64,000 nt of DNA from Brevibacterium sp. 239c (GTDB lineage Bacteria > Actinomycetota > Actinomycetes > Actinomycetales > Brevibacteriaceae), in assembly GCF_900169365.1 (NCBI RefSeq), contig NZ_FXZH01000015.1, positions 58,422-122,421 of the forward strand, written 5' to 3'. Below the pieces are notes generated by a model that was not told where the DNA came from, ran no database searches, and saw nothing but the letters and a program-made list of their open reading frames with translations. Position 1 is the first letter of the stretch. Every line of letters begins with the position of its first letter. Shown piece after piece: positions 27,461-36,141 of the stretch. Made by a program: the position numbers and the translations under genes.

Positions 27461-27494
27461 GTCGGCGAGCGTCGTAACCACGGCGCTCGCCGAC
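27461..27494 (+). terminator. Hairpin between binding protein and permease genes
   Basis: A perfect 11-bp stem (27461-27471 with 27484-27494) and 12-nt loop sit in the 90-bp gap, with no T-run. The position matches the hairpin between pstS and pstC, so it probably lowers permease expression relative to the receptor. Confidence 0.55.
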
Positions 27495-27531
27495 ATCACA
27501 CGCTTCCCCCTGCGAGACCAGGAGTTTCCCA

Positions 27532-28605
27532 GTGACAACACCGACGCATGACCTCCCCACCCCGCCGGGTGGTCCTGACCCTGGTGGCACAGGCGTCCAA
27601 GTCGCTCGCGACATGGACGAACCGCCGAAGGGCGGGTCGTTCCTGGGCTACCTGCTGCGCAAACTCGGCGGTGCCCTGACCTCGATGATCCTCGTCATCG
27701 TCCTCGGCTTCTTCGCATTCCGCATGCTGCCCGGTGACCCCGTGCTCAAGATCGCCAAGGAACGGCCCATGAGCCCGGCACAGATCGCCGAGCTGCGCAG
27801 TCAGTACGGCCTGGACAAACCGGTGATCGTCCAATTCTGGGACTACCTGGTCGGCATCTTCACCGGCGACTTCGGCGAAAGCTACGTCTACCGCAAACCG
27901 GTTGCCTCGCTCATCGTCGAATATATGGGACCGACACTTCTGCTCACAGCCACGGCCGCGGTCCTCGCGATCGGCCTGGGCCTGTGGCTGGGTCAGCTCT
28001 CGGCCTGGCGCCGCAACTCGCTCTTCGACAAAATCGCCTCGTCGACCTCGCTCGTGTTCTGGTCGGTGCCCACCTTCTGGCTGGGCCTCATCCTGCTCAT
28101 GATCTTCGGCGGCACCCTGCAATGGCTGCCCACAGGCGGGATGATCACGCCCGGACTCGACCCATGGTCCTTCGCCGGCATCATCGACGTCGTCAAGCAT
28201 CTGATCCTGCCCGTCATCACCATGGTGGCAGTCGTCTACGCGCAGTTCCTCATGGTCATGCGCGCCTCGCTCATCGAAGAGATGAGCGAGGACTACCTGA
28301 CCACAGCACGCGCCAAGGGCCTGACCGAGGACGAAGTGCGCAAGAACCACGCAGTGCCCAACGCTCTGCTGCCTACGGTCACCGTCGTGTTCATGCACAT
28401 CGGCGGGCTCATCGCCGGTGCCGTCACCGTCGAAGCCGTGTTCTCCTGGCCGGGCCTGGGTAAGCTCACATTCGAAGCGATCAGCGGGCCCGACCTGCCG
28501 CTGCTGCAGGGCACCTTCGTCGTGTTCTCGGCCATCATCATTCTCATGAACCTGGCGGCAGACATCGTCTACCGGTTCCTCGATCCACGAGTCAGGAGGG
28601 CCTGA
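27532..28605 (+). CDS. Peptide ABC transporter permease (DppB-like)
   Basis: 357 residues. A Pro/Gly-rich N-terminal tail of about 45 residues precedes the first membrane helix. The DppB/OppB signature FFAFRMLPGDPV follows, and then five more membrane segments. The loop DYLTTARAKGLTEDEVRKNHAVPN is the EAA motif contacting the ATPase. It starts with GTG and its stop overlaps the next ATG by one base (TGATG). It forms the channel with the following DppC-like gene. Confidence 0.92.
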   Translation: MTTPTHDLPTPPGGPDPGGTGVQVARDMDEPPKGGSFLGYLLRKLGGALTSMILVIVLGFFAFRMLPGDPVLKIAKERPMSPAQIAELRSQYGLDKPVIVQFWDYLVGIFTGDFGESYVYRKPVASLIVEYMGPTLLLTATAAVLAIGLGLWLGQLSAWRRNSLFDKIASSTSLVFWSVPTFWLGLILLMIFGGTLQWLPTGGMITPGLDPWSFAGIIDVVKHLILPVITMVAVVYAQFLMVMRASLIEEMSEDYLTTARAKGLTEDEVRKNHAVPNALLPTVTVVFMHIGGLIAGAVTVEAVFSWPGLGKLTFEAISGPDLPLLQGTFVVFSAIIILMNLAADIVYRFLDPRVRRA

Positions 28606-29585
28606 TGAGCAATTCCTTACCGACGACTCCGTCAGGAAGTGCCTCCGAGTCGAACGCTGCCGAGGTGAACGCTGCCGAGGTGAACGCCTCCGTCATCGAC
28701 GGGACGAAACTCGTCCGCGAACGCCGGCTGAACAACGTCAAGAAGAACTGGTCCTTGTTCCGCTCCGACATTCCCGCGATGGTCGGGGCGATCCTCCTCA
28801 TCTTCTTCATCCTGATCGCGATCTTCGCCCCACTCATCGCTCCCGCCTCCATGCTCGATGTGACGAAGCAGCTCGATGTGCCCCGCTACGCCCCGCCGAG
28901 CCTCGACCACCCGTTGGGTACCGATAACCTGGGCCGCGAACTCTGGATCCGGATCCTCTGGGGAGCCCGCGTATCCATCCTCGTCGGCGTCGCAGCGACC
29001 GTCATGTCGATGGTCATCGGCACCGTCATGGGGCTGGCAGCGGGCCACTTCTCTGGTCTCTTCGGCGCAGTGGTCATGCGTATCATCGACTTCTTCATCG
29101 TCCTGCCCTCACTGCTGCTGGCGATCGTCCTCTCCTCCGTCCTCGAACGCGGCGTCTTCACGATCGTCGTCGCGATCGGAATCACCTCGTGGGCGTCGAC
29201 TGCGCGCATCGTGCGGTCCCAGACCTTGAGCGTGGAGTCCCGGCTCTACATCGAAAGGGCGCGCATCCTCGGCGCCGGACATCGTCACATTCTGTTCAAG
29301 CACATGCTGCCCGCGGTGATGCCGCTGGTGCTGGCGAACACGACGCTGACCGTCGGCAGTGCGATCATCGCCGAATCCACCCTGTCCTTCTTAGGGCTGG
29401 GGGATACGAGCAAGGAGTCGTGGGGCACGATTCTGAAGAACTCGATGGACATCTCCGCTGCGACCTCCGGCTACTGGTGGTATGTGCTCACCCCCGGCAT
29501 CGCGATCCTGCTCGTGGTGCTCGCCTTCACTATGGTCGGACGCGCATTCGAAGCCATCATCAACCCAGCCCTGAGGAGTCGCTGA
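28605..29585 (+). CDS. Peptide ABC transporter permease (DppC-like)
   Basis: 326 residues with the DppC features: cytoplasmic N-terminus, first helix near residue 50, PSLDHPLGTDNLGRELWIRI after it, and an EAA loop YIERARILGAGHRHILFKHMLP. The N-terminus holds a 15-bp duplicated segment (ESNAAEVNAAEVNAS) that looks like a slipped repeat. Coupled by one-base overlaps to the genes on both sides. Confidence 0.92.
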   Translation: MSNSLPTTPSGSASESNAAEVNAAEVNASVIDGTKLVRERRLNNVKKNWSLFRSDIPAMVGAILLIFFILIAIFAPLIAPASMLDVTKQLDVPRYAPPSLDHPLGTDNLGRELWIRILWGARVSILVGVAATVMSMVIGTVMGLAAGHFSGLFGAVVMRIIDFFIVLPSLLLAIVLSSVLERGVFTIVVAIGITSWASTARIVRSQTLSVESRLYIERARILGAGHRHILFKHMLPAVMPLVLANTTLTVGSAIIAESTLSFLGLGDTSKESWGTILKNSMDISAATSGYWWYVLTPGIAILLVVLAFTMVGRAFEAIINPALRSR

Positions 29586-31240
29586 TGACCGACCTCAGAT
29601 TCGATAAGGTCTCTATCACCTACCGCTCGGCCTCGGCCCGGGGCGACGTCCCCGCAGTCAGCGACATCAGCCTCGACCTGCCCACCGGAGCCACTCTCGG
29701 CATTGCCGGGGAGTCCGGTTCGGGCAAGTCCACACTGATCATGTCGGTGCTGCGTCTGCTGCCCAAGTCCGCGAAGATCGACGGGCAGGTCAGCCTCGGC
29801 GGGAAAGACGTTCAGGACCTCAGCTTCGGTGAGATCCGAGCGGTGCGCTGGGCGCAGGCCTCGATCGTCTTCCAAGGCGCCCTGCACTCGCTCAACCCGG
29901 TCCGTGAGGTCGGCGGGCAGATCATCGAGGCCCTCGAACATCATGCGAAGGGCACCTGGACCACACCCGCCAAGCGACGGGATCGGATGTTCGAACTCCT
30001 CGACGAGGTCGATCTCGATAAGAGCAAGGCAGTGGCCTATCCGCATGAGTTCTCCGGTGGGCAGAAGCAGCGGATCATGATCGCCATGGCCCTGGCCTGC
30101 GAACCCGACATCATCGTCGCCGACGAACCGACCACCGCCCTCGACGTCATTGTGCAGAAGCAGATTCTCGTGGGCCTGGCGAAGCTCGTGGCCGAACGCG
30201 GAATCTCCCTGCTCATGATCAGTCACGACCTCGCCGTGCTCTCCGCGGTGTGTGAGAACCTCGCGATCATGCGCCACGGCCGGCTCGTCGAATACGGTCC
30301 CAGCGACCGAGTCTGCCTGGACCCGGAAGAGGACTACACGAAGCAGCTGGCGGGTGCGTTCCCACAGATCGGTGACGCCGAATCGCGGATGAATCCGCGC
30401 ACCCTCAAGCCCGCCGAGGTGCGCCGGGCCCAGCCGTACACGATGACCGATGAGGTGGTCCTCGAGGCCAAGAACCTCAACGTCTCCTTCGACACCAGGC
30501 AGGGCAGGGAACGGGCCGTGCGCGACGTGAATCTGGCGCTGCACAAGGCAGAGATCCTCGCCGTCGTCGGCCAGTCAGGGTCGGGGAAGACGACCCTGGC
30601 CAGATCACTGCTTGGCCTGCAGGAGGTGGATCCGGGCTCGCAGATGGAGTTCGCGGGCAAGGCGCTGCCGAAGAAGGCGAAGGCCCTGCGCACATTCCGT
30701 CGCCAGGTGCAGATGATCCTCCAGGACCCCTCTGGTTCACTCAATCCGAAGCGCAGCGTCTACGAAGCGGTGGTTGAGGGACTGCGCGTGCAGAAGCTGA
30801 CCGACAACGAATACCATCGGGTCATCGGGGCGCTCGAGGCGGCCGAGCTGACACCGGCCGCAGACTATCTCGAATCGATCCCGCAGGAACTCTCCGGCGG
30901 ACAGCGGCAACGCGTCGTCATCGCCGGGGCACTTGCTCTGGACCCACAGGTGCTCATCGCCGATGAACCGGTCGCCTCCCTCGACGCCTCGGTGCGAGGG
31001 GAGATCCTTTCCCTGTTCCTGGCGCTGAAGAAGAACCTGGGCATGAGCGCCCTCATCATCACCCACGACCTCGGACTGGCGTGGAACATCGCCGACACCG
31101 TGGCCGTGATGAAGCAGGGCGAGATCGTCGAATACGGTGACGTCGACACCGTGCTGGCGAACCCGCAGCACACATACACGCAGGAACTCCTCGCCGCAGT
31201 TCCCCGATTGGGAAGTCAGAGTCTGGTCACGCATGAATAG
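29585..31240 (+). CDS. Peptide ABC transporter, fused double ATPase (DppD-DppF-like)
   Basis: 551 residues with two complete ATPase domains in one chain. Domain 1: Walker A GESGSGKST (about residue 44), signature FSGGQKQRIMIA, Walker B IIVADEPTTALD. Domain 2: Walker A GQSGSGKTT (about 330), signature LSGGQRQRVVIA, Walker B LIADEPVASLD. Each has the switch His (ISHDLA, ITHDLG). This fused form is common in actinobacterial peptide and nickel importers. The start overlaps the permease stop (TGATG), and the LD-carboxypeptidase start lies inside its last codons, which ties that enzyme to the transporter. Confidence 0.94.
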   Translation: MTDLRFDKVSITYRSASARGDVPAVSDISLDLPTGATLGIAGESGSGKSTLIMSVLRLLPKSAKIDGQVSLGGKDVQDLSFGEIRAVRWAQASIVFQGALHSLNPVREVGGQIIEALEHHAKGTWTTPAKRRDRMFELLDEVDLDKSKAVAYPHEFSGGQKQRIMIAMALACEPDIIVADEPTTALDVIVQKQILVGLAKLVAERGISLLMISHDLAVLSAVCENLAIMRHGRLVEYGPSDRVCLDPEEDYTKQLAGAFPQIGDAESRMNPRTLKPAEVRRAQPYTMTDEVVLEAKNLNVSFDTRQGRERAVRDVNLALHKAEILAVVGQSGSGKTTLARSLLGLQEVDPGSQMEFAGKALPKKAKALRTFRRQVQMILQDPSGSLNPKRSVYEAVVEGLRVQKLTDNEYHRVIGALEAAELTPAADYLESIPQELSGGQRQRVVIAGALALDPQVLIADEPVASLDASVRGEILSLFLALKKNLGMSALIITHDLGLAWNIADTVAVMKQGEIVEYGDVDTVLANPQHTYTQELLAAVPRLGSQSLVTHE

Positions 31241-32336
31241 CTCCACCACAATCACCTCGGGCGCTGCGACTGCGCTCGCAGGCGTCAGTCCGTACCTTGA
31301 CACGGTGCCGCTGCAGGCCGGCGACAGCGTCCGTCTCATCGCTCCCTCGGGCCCGACCGATGAGGAATCCCTGCTGCGCGCGATTGCGCAGCTCGAATCC
31401 TGGGGGCTGCGTGTCGTCGTCGGCGACAACATTCGCGCTCGCCACCCGCGCGTGAAATACCTGGCAGGAACCGACGAACAGCGCCGAGCCGACCTCATCG
31501 ATGCCTGGTGTGATCCGGACGCCGCTGCGGTCATCGCACTGCGGGGCGGTTTCGGGGCGATACGCCTCCTGGACGGCATCGACTTCGATCTCATGCGCGA
31601 GCACGCACTGCGGCCGGATGGGCGGCCCAAGCTGCTCACCGGGTCCTCGGACATCACCGCCCTGCACCAGGCCTGGGACCACCACCTGTCGGTGGCGACG
31701 CTGTTCTGCCCGATGGTCGGCAACGATCCGTTCAAGAACTCCACAGTCGTCCCCGCCGAGGTGGCCACCTGGCTGTTCGAACCCTGGGGCGGCCGTGAAC
31801 TCGGGTTCCCGGCAGACGACCGCGAACCCGGGTTCCCGGAGGGAGACGGTGAACTCGGGTTGGCCGCGGAGGACGGTGCGGCGTATTCTCGCCCGCTCAG
31901 CCGGGCGCGGACGTTGGTTCCGGGGACTGCGAAGGGCCGCCTCGGCGGGGGAAACCTCAGTCTGGTCGCGGCCGGGATGGGAAGCCCGGAGCTGGCCGGG
32001 GTGCGTGAGCTGCGTGAGCGCAGCGGACCTTCGATCCTTCTGCTCGAGGACGTCGACGAGGAGCTCTACCGTCTCGACAATCTGCTCGTGCAGCTGGTCC
32101 GCGGCGGCTGGTTCGACTCGGCAGACGCGGTGGTGCTGGGCTCCTGGCAGGACTGCGCGGAGATAGCCGAGGTCGAGGCATTGATCATGGACTACCTCGG
32201 CGAGGCGGGCATTCCGATCGTCAGCGAGATGGGCTTCGGGCATGACCCCGACGCGCCGAGCACACCGCTGGGAGTCGCCGTCACGCTCGAGGCTCCGGCC
32301 CAGGGCAGACCGCGAATGTGGGTGGACGGAGCGTGA
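31233..32336 (+). CDS. LD-carboxypeptidase (peptidase S66)
   Basis: 367 residues, no signal peptide, so cytoplasmic. S66 features: LIAPSGP near the N-terminus, ALRGGFGAIRLL, nucleophile S139 in LLTGSSDITALH, glutamate in LLLEDVDEELYRLDNLL and His in GFGHDPDAPSTPLGV. Relatives (LdcA, YkfA) remove terminal D-Ala from the murein tetrapeptide; some self-immunity S66 enzymes also cleave microcin. Residues near 190-220 are a repetitive Gly/Phe/Pro/Asp loop made from a duplicated DNA segment. It starts inside the transporter ATPase gene, indicating translational coupling and a role on imported peptides. Confidence 0.9.
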   Translation: MNSSTTITSGAATALAGVSPYLDTVPLQAGDSVRLIAPSGPTDEESLLRAIAQLESWGLRVVVGDNIRARHPRVKYLAGTDEQRRADLIDAWCDPDAAAVIALRGGFGAIRLLDGIDFDLMREHALRPDGRPKLLTGSSDITALHQAWDHHLSVATLFCPMVGNDPFKNSTVVPAEVATWLFEPWGGRELGFPADDREPGFPEGDGELGLAAEDGAAYSRPLSRARTLVPGTAKGRLGGGNLSLVAAGMGSPELAGVRELRERSGPSILLLEDVDEELYRLDNLLVQLVRGGWFDSADAVVLGSWQDCAEIAEVEALIMDYLGEAGIPIVSEMGFGHDPDAPSTPLGVAVTLEAPAQGRPRMWVDGA

Positions 32337-32358
32337 GGGGACTGTGATGCTGGAGGAC

Positions 32359-32385
32359 TTCCAAGGCCTCCAAGGCCTCCAAGGC
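32359..32385. repeat. Three 9-bp tandem repeats
   Basis: TTCCAAGGC followed by CTCCAAGGC twice, in the 84-bp gap between the LD-carboxypeptidase and the serine hydrolase; a fourth, degenerate unit follows. Confidence 0.75.
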
Positions 32386-32420
32386 TTCCGGGACTTCGAT
32401 GGAGATGAGGAATACACGCG

Positions 32421-33260
32421 ATGATTGAGGATGCGAACGAAATGACTGAAGACGTGAACATGGGTGACGTGGACTTCGACCGCCTGCCGGGAGTGCGCTT
32501 CAGCGCCCTGGCCTTCGATATCGACAGCGGCGAACGCGTCTTCGCCCACAACGAGAACGACGAGCTCGACACCGCCAGCATGGGCAAGGTGTTCCTCCTG
32601 CACACGGCCCTGCAGATGCACGTCAACGGCAGCCTCAACCTGTCCGAGCGCCTGTCACGGCGGCCCTCGGAACGGGTCGACGAATCCGGCATCTGGTACC
32701 TCATGGAGCAGGATGATCTGAGCGTCTACGACGTGGCCGTGCTCGTCGGAGCCTTCAGCGACAACTTCGCGACCAATGTGCTCATCCGTCGCATCGGCCT
32801 CGAGAACGTCGCCCGCCAGGTCGAAGACCTGGGGTATCGCAGTTCCGGACTCCACGACTTCCTCCGTTGGCCTCGTCCGGCCAAGGCACCGCGCGCCCTG
32901 TCGACGGGCACCGCGACCGAGTTCAGCAACCTCATGGCCCGGCATGCGAAAGACGAGTTCTGGGACGAGTCGACGAACGAGATCTTCCGCCGTTGGTTGG
33001 GAGCCGGCGCGGACACCTCGATGGTCGCCTCGGCGTTCGACCTCGACCCGCTGGCCCACTACAACTACCAGCGTGACGTGTGGGTATGGAACAAGACCGG
33101 CACGAACGGGACGATTCGCGCCGACTCCGGGATCGCGATGACCCCGACCCGTCGCGTCGCCTACGCCGTGTTCGCAAACTGGGAGAAGGACACGGACCGG
33201 GTCGTCGACGTCATGCCGATCATGCGCGAAGCCGGCGACGCCATCCACCGCTTCCTCTGA
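32421..33260 (+). CDS. Cytoplasmic class A beta-lactamase-like serine hydrolase
   Basis: 279 residues with every active-site motif of the penicillin-binding/class A fold: S53-x-x-K56 in TASMGKVFLL, S113-D114-N115 in AFSDNFATN, E167 in GTATEFSNL at the omega-loop position, and K225-T-G in WNKTGTNG. It lacks a signal peptide; the N-terminal 20 residues are acidic. A GATGAGGAA lies 8 nt before the ATG. Since true beta-lactamases are exported, it more likely acts in the cytoplasm as an amidase or D-amino-acid peptidase on material delivered by the adjacent transporter, together with the LD-carboxypeptidase. Resistance cannot be claimed from sequence. Confidence 0.85.
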   Translation: MIEDANEMTEDVNMGDVDFDRLPGVRFSALAFDIDSGERVFAHNENDELDTASMGKVFLLHTALQMHVNGSLNLSERLSRRPSERVDESGIWYLMEQDDLSVYDVAVLVGAFSDNFATNVLIRRIGLENVARQVEDLGYRSSGLHDFLRWPRPAKAPRALSTGTATEFSNLMARHAKDEFWDESTNEIFRRWLGAGADTSMVASAFDLDPLAHYNYQRDVWVWNKTGTNGTIRADSGIAMTPTRRVAYAVFANWEKDTDRVVDVMPIMREAGDAIHRFL

Positions 33261-33331
33261 GAAGACCGGATATCGAACGACTCGAGAATGTGGACTGTCA
33301 CACGCTCTTCCTCGAGTATCGTTGATGTCCT

Positions 33332-33646
33332 ATGACCTCCTCGATCTACCTCACCGGCGAAGCGAAGGCGCCGTCGAACAACCCGATCATGGCACAGTAC
33401 GGGTTGTTCTACATCGCCTTCGAGATCGAGGCGGAGACACATCGAGTCCTCGATGTCGACTGCTCGGCGACGTTGGCCCTGACAAGGAAGTTCATCAGGA
33501 GCCTGTTCATCGACGCAGACATCAGGGACACCGGTCGACTCACGGATTCGATCACAGCCAGATACCACGGGTCCTCCCAGAAGGCGCTCATCGTCGCTGT
33601 GAACAACGCAGCGAAGAAGTACCAGGAGCTCCCAACCTCTAGCTGA
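33332..33646 (+). CDS. DUF3870 domain protein
   Basis: 104 residues that are almost wholly one DUF3870 domain: IYLTGEAKAPSNNPI, FYIAFEIEAETHRVLDVDCS, the helix LTRKFIRSLFID and the end RYHGSSQKALIVAVNNAAKKYQ, read in segments. It is a small cytoplasmic protein of unknown role. A TATCGT box 9 nt before the ATG suggests its own promoter. Its neighbours are the serine hydrolase and the DUF819 membrane protein, with which it may form a transport or enzyme module. Confidence 0.85.
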   Translation: MTSSIYLTGEAKAPSNNPIMAQYGLFYIAFEIEAETHRVLDVDCSATLALTRKFIRSLFIDADIRDTGRLTDSITARYHGSSQKALIVAVNNAAKKYQELPTSS

Positions 33647-33799
33647 GACGAGTCCTCGACCACCAAGATTGCCTGGGTCCCCACCGGACCGGATCCAATC
33701 GACAACCGCACATGGCTTCACCGCACACTGTGCCTGCACCTCGTGGACTGAACCGGGGGCGTCGCGGCGCGGTCCAATCCACCTGAAGGAGTGTCGTTT

Positions 33800-34951
33800 G
33801 TGATCACGGACGGTTTTCTATTCATCAGCCTGCTGCTGGCGATTTCGGCGGTTCTCGTCGTCGCCGACCGCAGCGGGAAATTCAAAGTATTCAAATATGT
33901 CCCCGGGTTCGTCTTCCTCTACATCGTGGCGGCCCTGCTCAACACGGTCGGCTTGTTCGACCACGACGCGATCGACGGCGTCGGTGACGGGCTGCAGGAC
34001 GCGTTGCTGCCGGCGATGATCCTGCTCCTGCTGTTCAAATGCGATGTACGGCAGATCATCCGCCTCGGACCGAAGCTGCTGCTGACCTTCGTAGTCACGG
34101 CCGCCAGCATCATGATCGGCTTCATCGTCGCCTACCTGATCGTGCATTCGGCACTGGCTCCCGAATCCTGGAAGGCCCTCGGCGCGCTCAACGCGTCATG
34201 GACCGGCGGTTCAGCGAACATGGTCGCTGTTCAGAACATCTTGGAGGCGCCGGAGGCCATCTTCGGCTACGTGCTCATCGTCGACACAGTCCTCTACTCC
34301 TTCTGGCTGCTCCTCATCTTCTCTTCGGTCGCGGTCTCCGATAAGTTCAACAGATGGACGAAGGCAGATACCTCGAAGTTCGACTTCGCCGATCGGGTCA
34401 CCGACGAGGAGGAGAAGCCGATGACCCTGTCCTCGATCATCGGTCTGCTGGGCTTCGCCCTCCTCGTCTCTGCCCTGGCCGCCAAGGCGGGCGAGTTGCT
34501 GCCGGAAGTGGGTACGGTGATCAACGCCTCGGCCTGGACGATCCTCATCGTGAGTATCCTGGGCCTCATCATCGGGTCGACTCGGTGGGGGCGGGCCGCG
34601 GGTTCGAGTCAGCTCGCGACCATTATGCTCTACCTCATCATCGGCATCATCGCCTCCGGATCCGACTTCACTTCGCTGGCCGAAGCACCGATCTATCTGG
34701 TCGCCGGTGTGATCGTGCTCCTCGTCCACATCGTCATCATGCTCGTCTATGCGAAGCTGACGAAGACCGAACTGTTCAGCATCGCCGTGGCCAGCACCGC
34801 GAACATCGGGGGAATCGCCTCGGCGCCGGTGGTCGCGGGCGCATTCAATCGTCAGCTGGTGCCGGTGGGCGTGCTCTTCGCGCTCATCGGAACGTTCTCT
34901 GGAACCTTCCTCGGACTGTGGTCGGCGCAGCTGATGTCGGGCATCGGATGA
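33800..34951 (+). CDS. DUF819 family membrane protein
   Basis: 383 residues, about eleven membrane segments. The family hallmarks are clear: NASWTGGSANMVAVQNIL in the middle and ASTANIGGIASAPVVAGAF near the end, a pseudo-repeat of two pore-like loops as in secondary transporters. The substrate is unknown. GTG 33800 is chosen because GAAGGAG lies 8 nt before it; the GTG at 33791 would overlap that site. It sits between DUF3870 and a dipeptidase, so a peptide, amino acid or small acid is a reasonable guess for what it moves. Confidence 0.87.
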   Translation: MITDGFLFISLLLAISAVLVVADRSGKFKVFKYVPGFVFLYIVAALLNTVGLFDHDAIDGVGDGLQDALLPAMILLLLFKCDVRQIIRLGPKLLLTFVVTAASIMIGFIVAYLIVHSALAPESWKALGALNASWTGGSANMVAVQNILEAPEAIFGYVLIVDTVLYSFWLLLIFSSVAVSDKFNRWTKADTSKFDFADRVTDEEEKPMTLSSIIGLLGFALLVSALAAKAGELLPEVGTVINASAWTILIVSILGLIIGSTRWGRAAGSSQLATIMLYLIIGIIASGSDFTSLAEAPIYLVAGVIVLLVHIVIMLVYAKLTKTELFSIAVASTANIGGIASAPVVAGAFNRQLVPVGVLFALIGTFSGTFLGLWSAQLMSGIG

Positions 34952-34998
34952 TGAGCTTGATTCGGCGCCTGAGACCGCAGAGACTTCCACTCAACCCA

Positions 34999-35058
34999 CC
35001 GATGACCACCCGAGCTTACCGATGACCATCCGAACTTGCCGATGACCATCCGAACTGA
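34999..35058. repeat. Three 20-bp tandem repeats
   Basis: CCGATGACCACCCGAGCTTA, CCGATGACCATCCGAACTTG and CCGATGACCATCCGAACTGA follow each other, ending just before the AAGGAG of the dipeptidase gene. Confidence 0.85.
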
Positions 35059-35070
35059 AGGAGCACACTC

Positions 35071-36141
35071 ATGACATACGACGTCTTCGACGGACACAAC
35101 GACCTCGCCTGGTATCTGCGTGAGGAGCGTGACTACAGCGTTGAGGGACTCAACGATCCCAAGGTCTCGCCGTTCACCACGATGGATCAGCTGCGGGAGG
35201 GCAGCGTCGCCGCACAGTACTGGTCGGTCTACGTCCATTCCTCGATCACCGGCGCTGATGCGATCAAGGCCACCTGGGAACAGATCGACGCCGTGCAGCG
35301 TGTCGTCACGAGCTATCCCGAACGGCTCCAGTTCGCCCGCACCGCCGCCGAGGTGGTCGCCGCGCGAGACGCCGGAAAGGTCGCTTCGCTTATGGGTGTG
35401 GAAGGCGGGCAGCAGATCGACGAATCGCTGGCTGTGCTGCGCTCCTATGCGCGCGCCGGGTCCCGGTATATGACCCTGACGTGGTCGACGACCCATTCCT
35501 GGGCGGACTCGGCCACGGACGAGCCGCAGCATGGGGGCTTGAGCGAATTCGGCTGCGAGGTCGTGGCGGAGATGAACCGGATCGGCATGATCGTCGATCT
35601 CTCCCACGTCGCGCCCAGCGTCATGCACCAGTCCCTGGACATCTCTACCCTGCCCGTGATCTTCAGCCACTCCTGCGCCCACGGACTCAACCCGCATGCG
35701 CGCAACATCCCCGACGACGTCCTCGACCGGGTGCCCGGCAACGGGGGAGTGGCGATGATGACCTTCGTCCCCTCCTTCGTCTCCAACGCGCGCCGCGAAT
35801 GGGTGGAAGCAGGGGAGAACGGCACCGCCCCCGAGGTGACTGTGGCCGATGTGGCCGACCACTGCGATTACGTACGCGAACGGATCGGAATCGACCACAT
35901 CGGATTGGGCGGCGACATCTGCGGTGTCGATGAGCTGCCGAGCGGCCTCGGCGATGCCGGGCAGTATCCTGCGCTGTTTGAGGAGTTGGCCGGTCGCGGC
36001 TGGTCGGAATCAGACCTGCGCAAGCTCGGCTTCGACAATGCGATGCGCGTCCTCGAAGCACACGAGGATGCGTACACACGCTTCCTGGGGACCTCGGCGG
36101 GTACGGAACGCACGGCAACCTCGGCGGGGCGGTCGTCATGA
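35071..36141 (+). CDS. Membrane-dipeptidase family (M19) dipeptidase
   Basis: 356 residues of the renal-dipeptidase fold. Metal ligands are visible: H9 and D11 in DGHNDLAW, glutamate in MGVEGGQQID, and histidines in VDLSHVAPS and FSHSCAH. The Asp of GLGGDICGVD fits the late active-site position. There is no signal peptide, so it works in the cytoplasm. M19 enzymes cut L-Xaa-L/D-Xaa dipeptides and often accept D-residues at the C-terminal side, which fits peptides from cell wall. A GAAGGAG precedes the start. It overlaps the amidotransferase gene by 4 bp. Confidence 0.93.
   Translation: MTYDVFDGHNDLAWYLREERDYSVEGLNDPKVSPFTTMDQLREGSVAAQYWSVYVHSSITGADAIKATWEQIDAVQRVVTSYPERLQFARTAAEVVAARDAGKVASLMGVEGGQQIDESLAVLRSYARAGSRYMTLTWSTTHSWADSATDEPQHGGLSEFGCEVVAEMNRIGMIVDLSHVAPSVMHQSLDISTLPVIFSHSCAHGLNPHARNIPDDVLDRVPGNGGVAMMTFVPSFVSNARREWVEAGENGTAPEVTVADVADHCDYVRERIGIDHIGLGGDICGVDELPSGLGDAGQYPALFEELAGRGWSESDLRKLGFDNAMRVLEAHEDAYTRFLGTSAGTERTATSAGRSS

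Noticed and set aside
17787..31240. GABA transaminase as part of the peptide cluster
   Set aside because: It is followed by its own terminator-like hairpin and an independent two-component operon before the PucR gene.
32421..33260. Antibiotic resistance gene
   Set aside because: The fold is shared with many cytoplasmic hydrolases, and there is no export signal.
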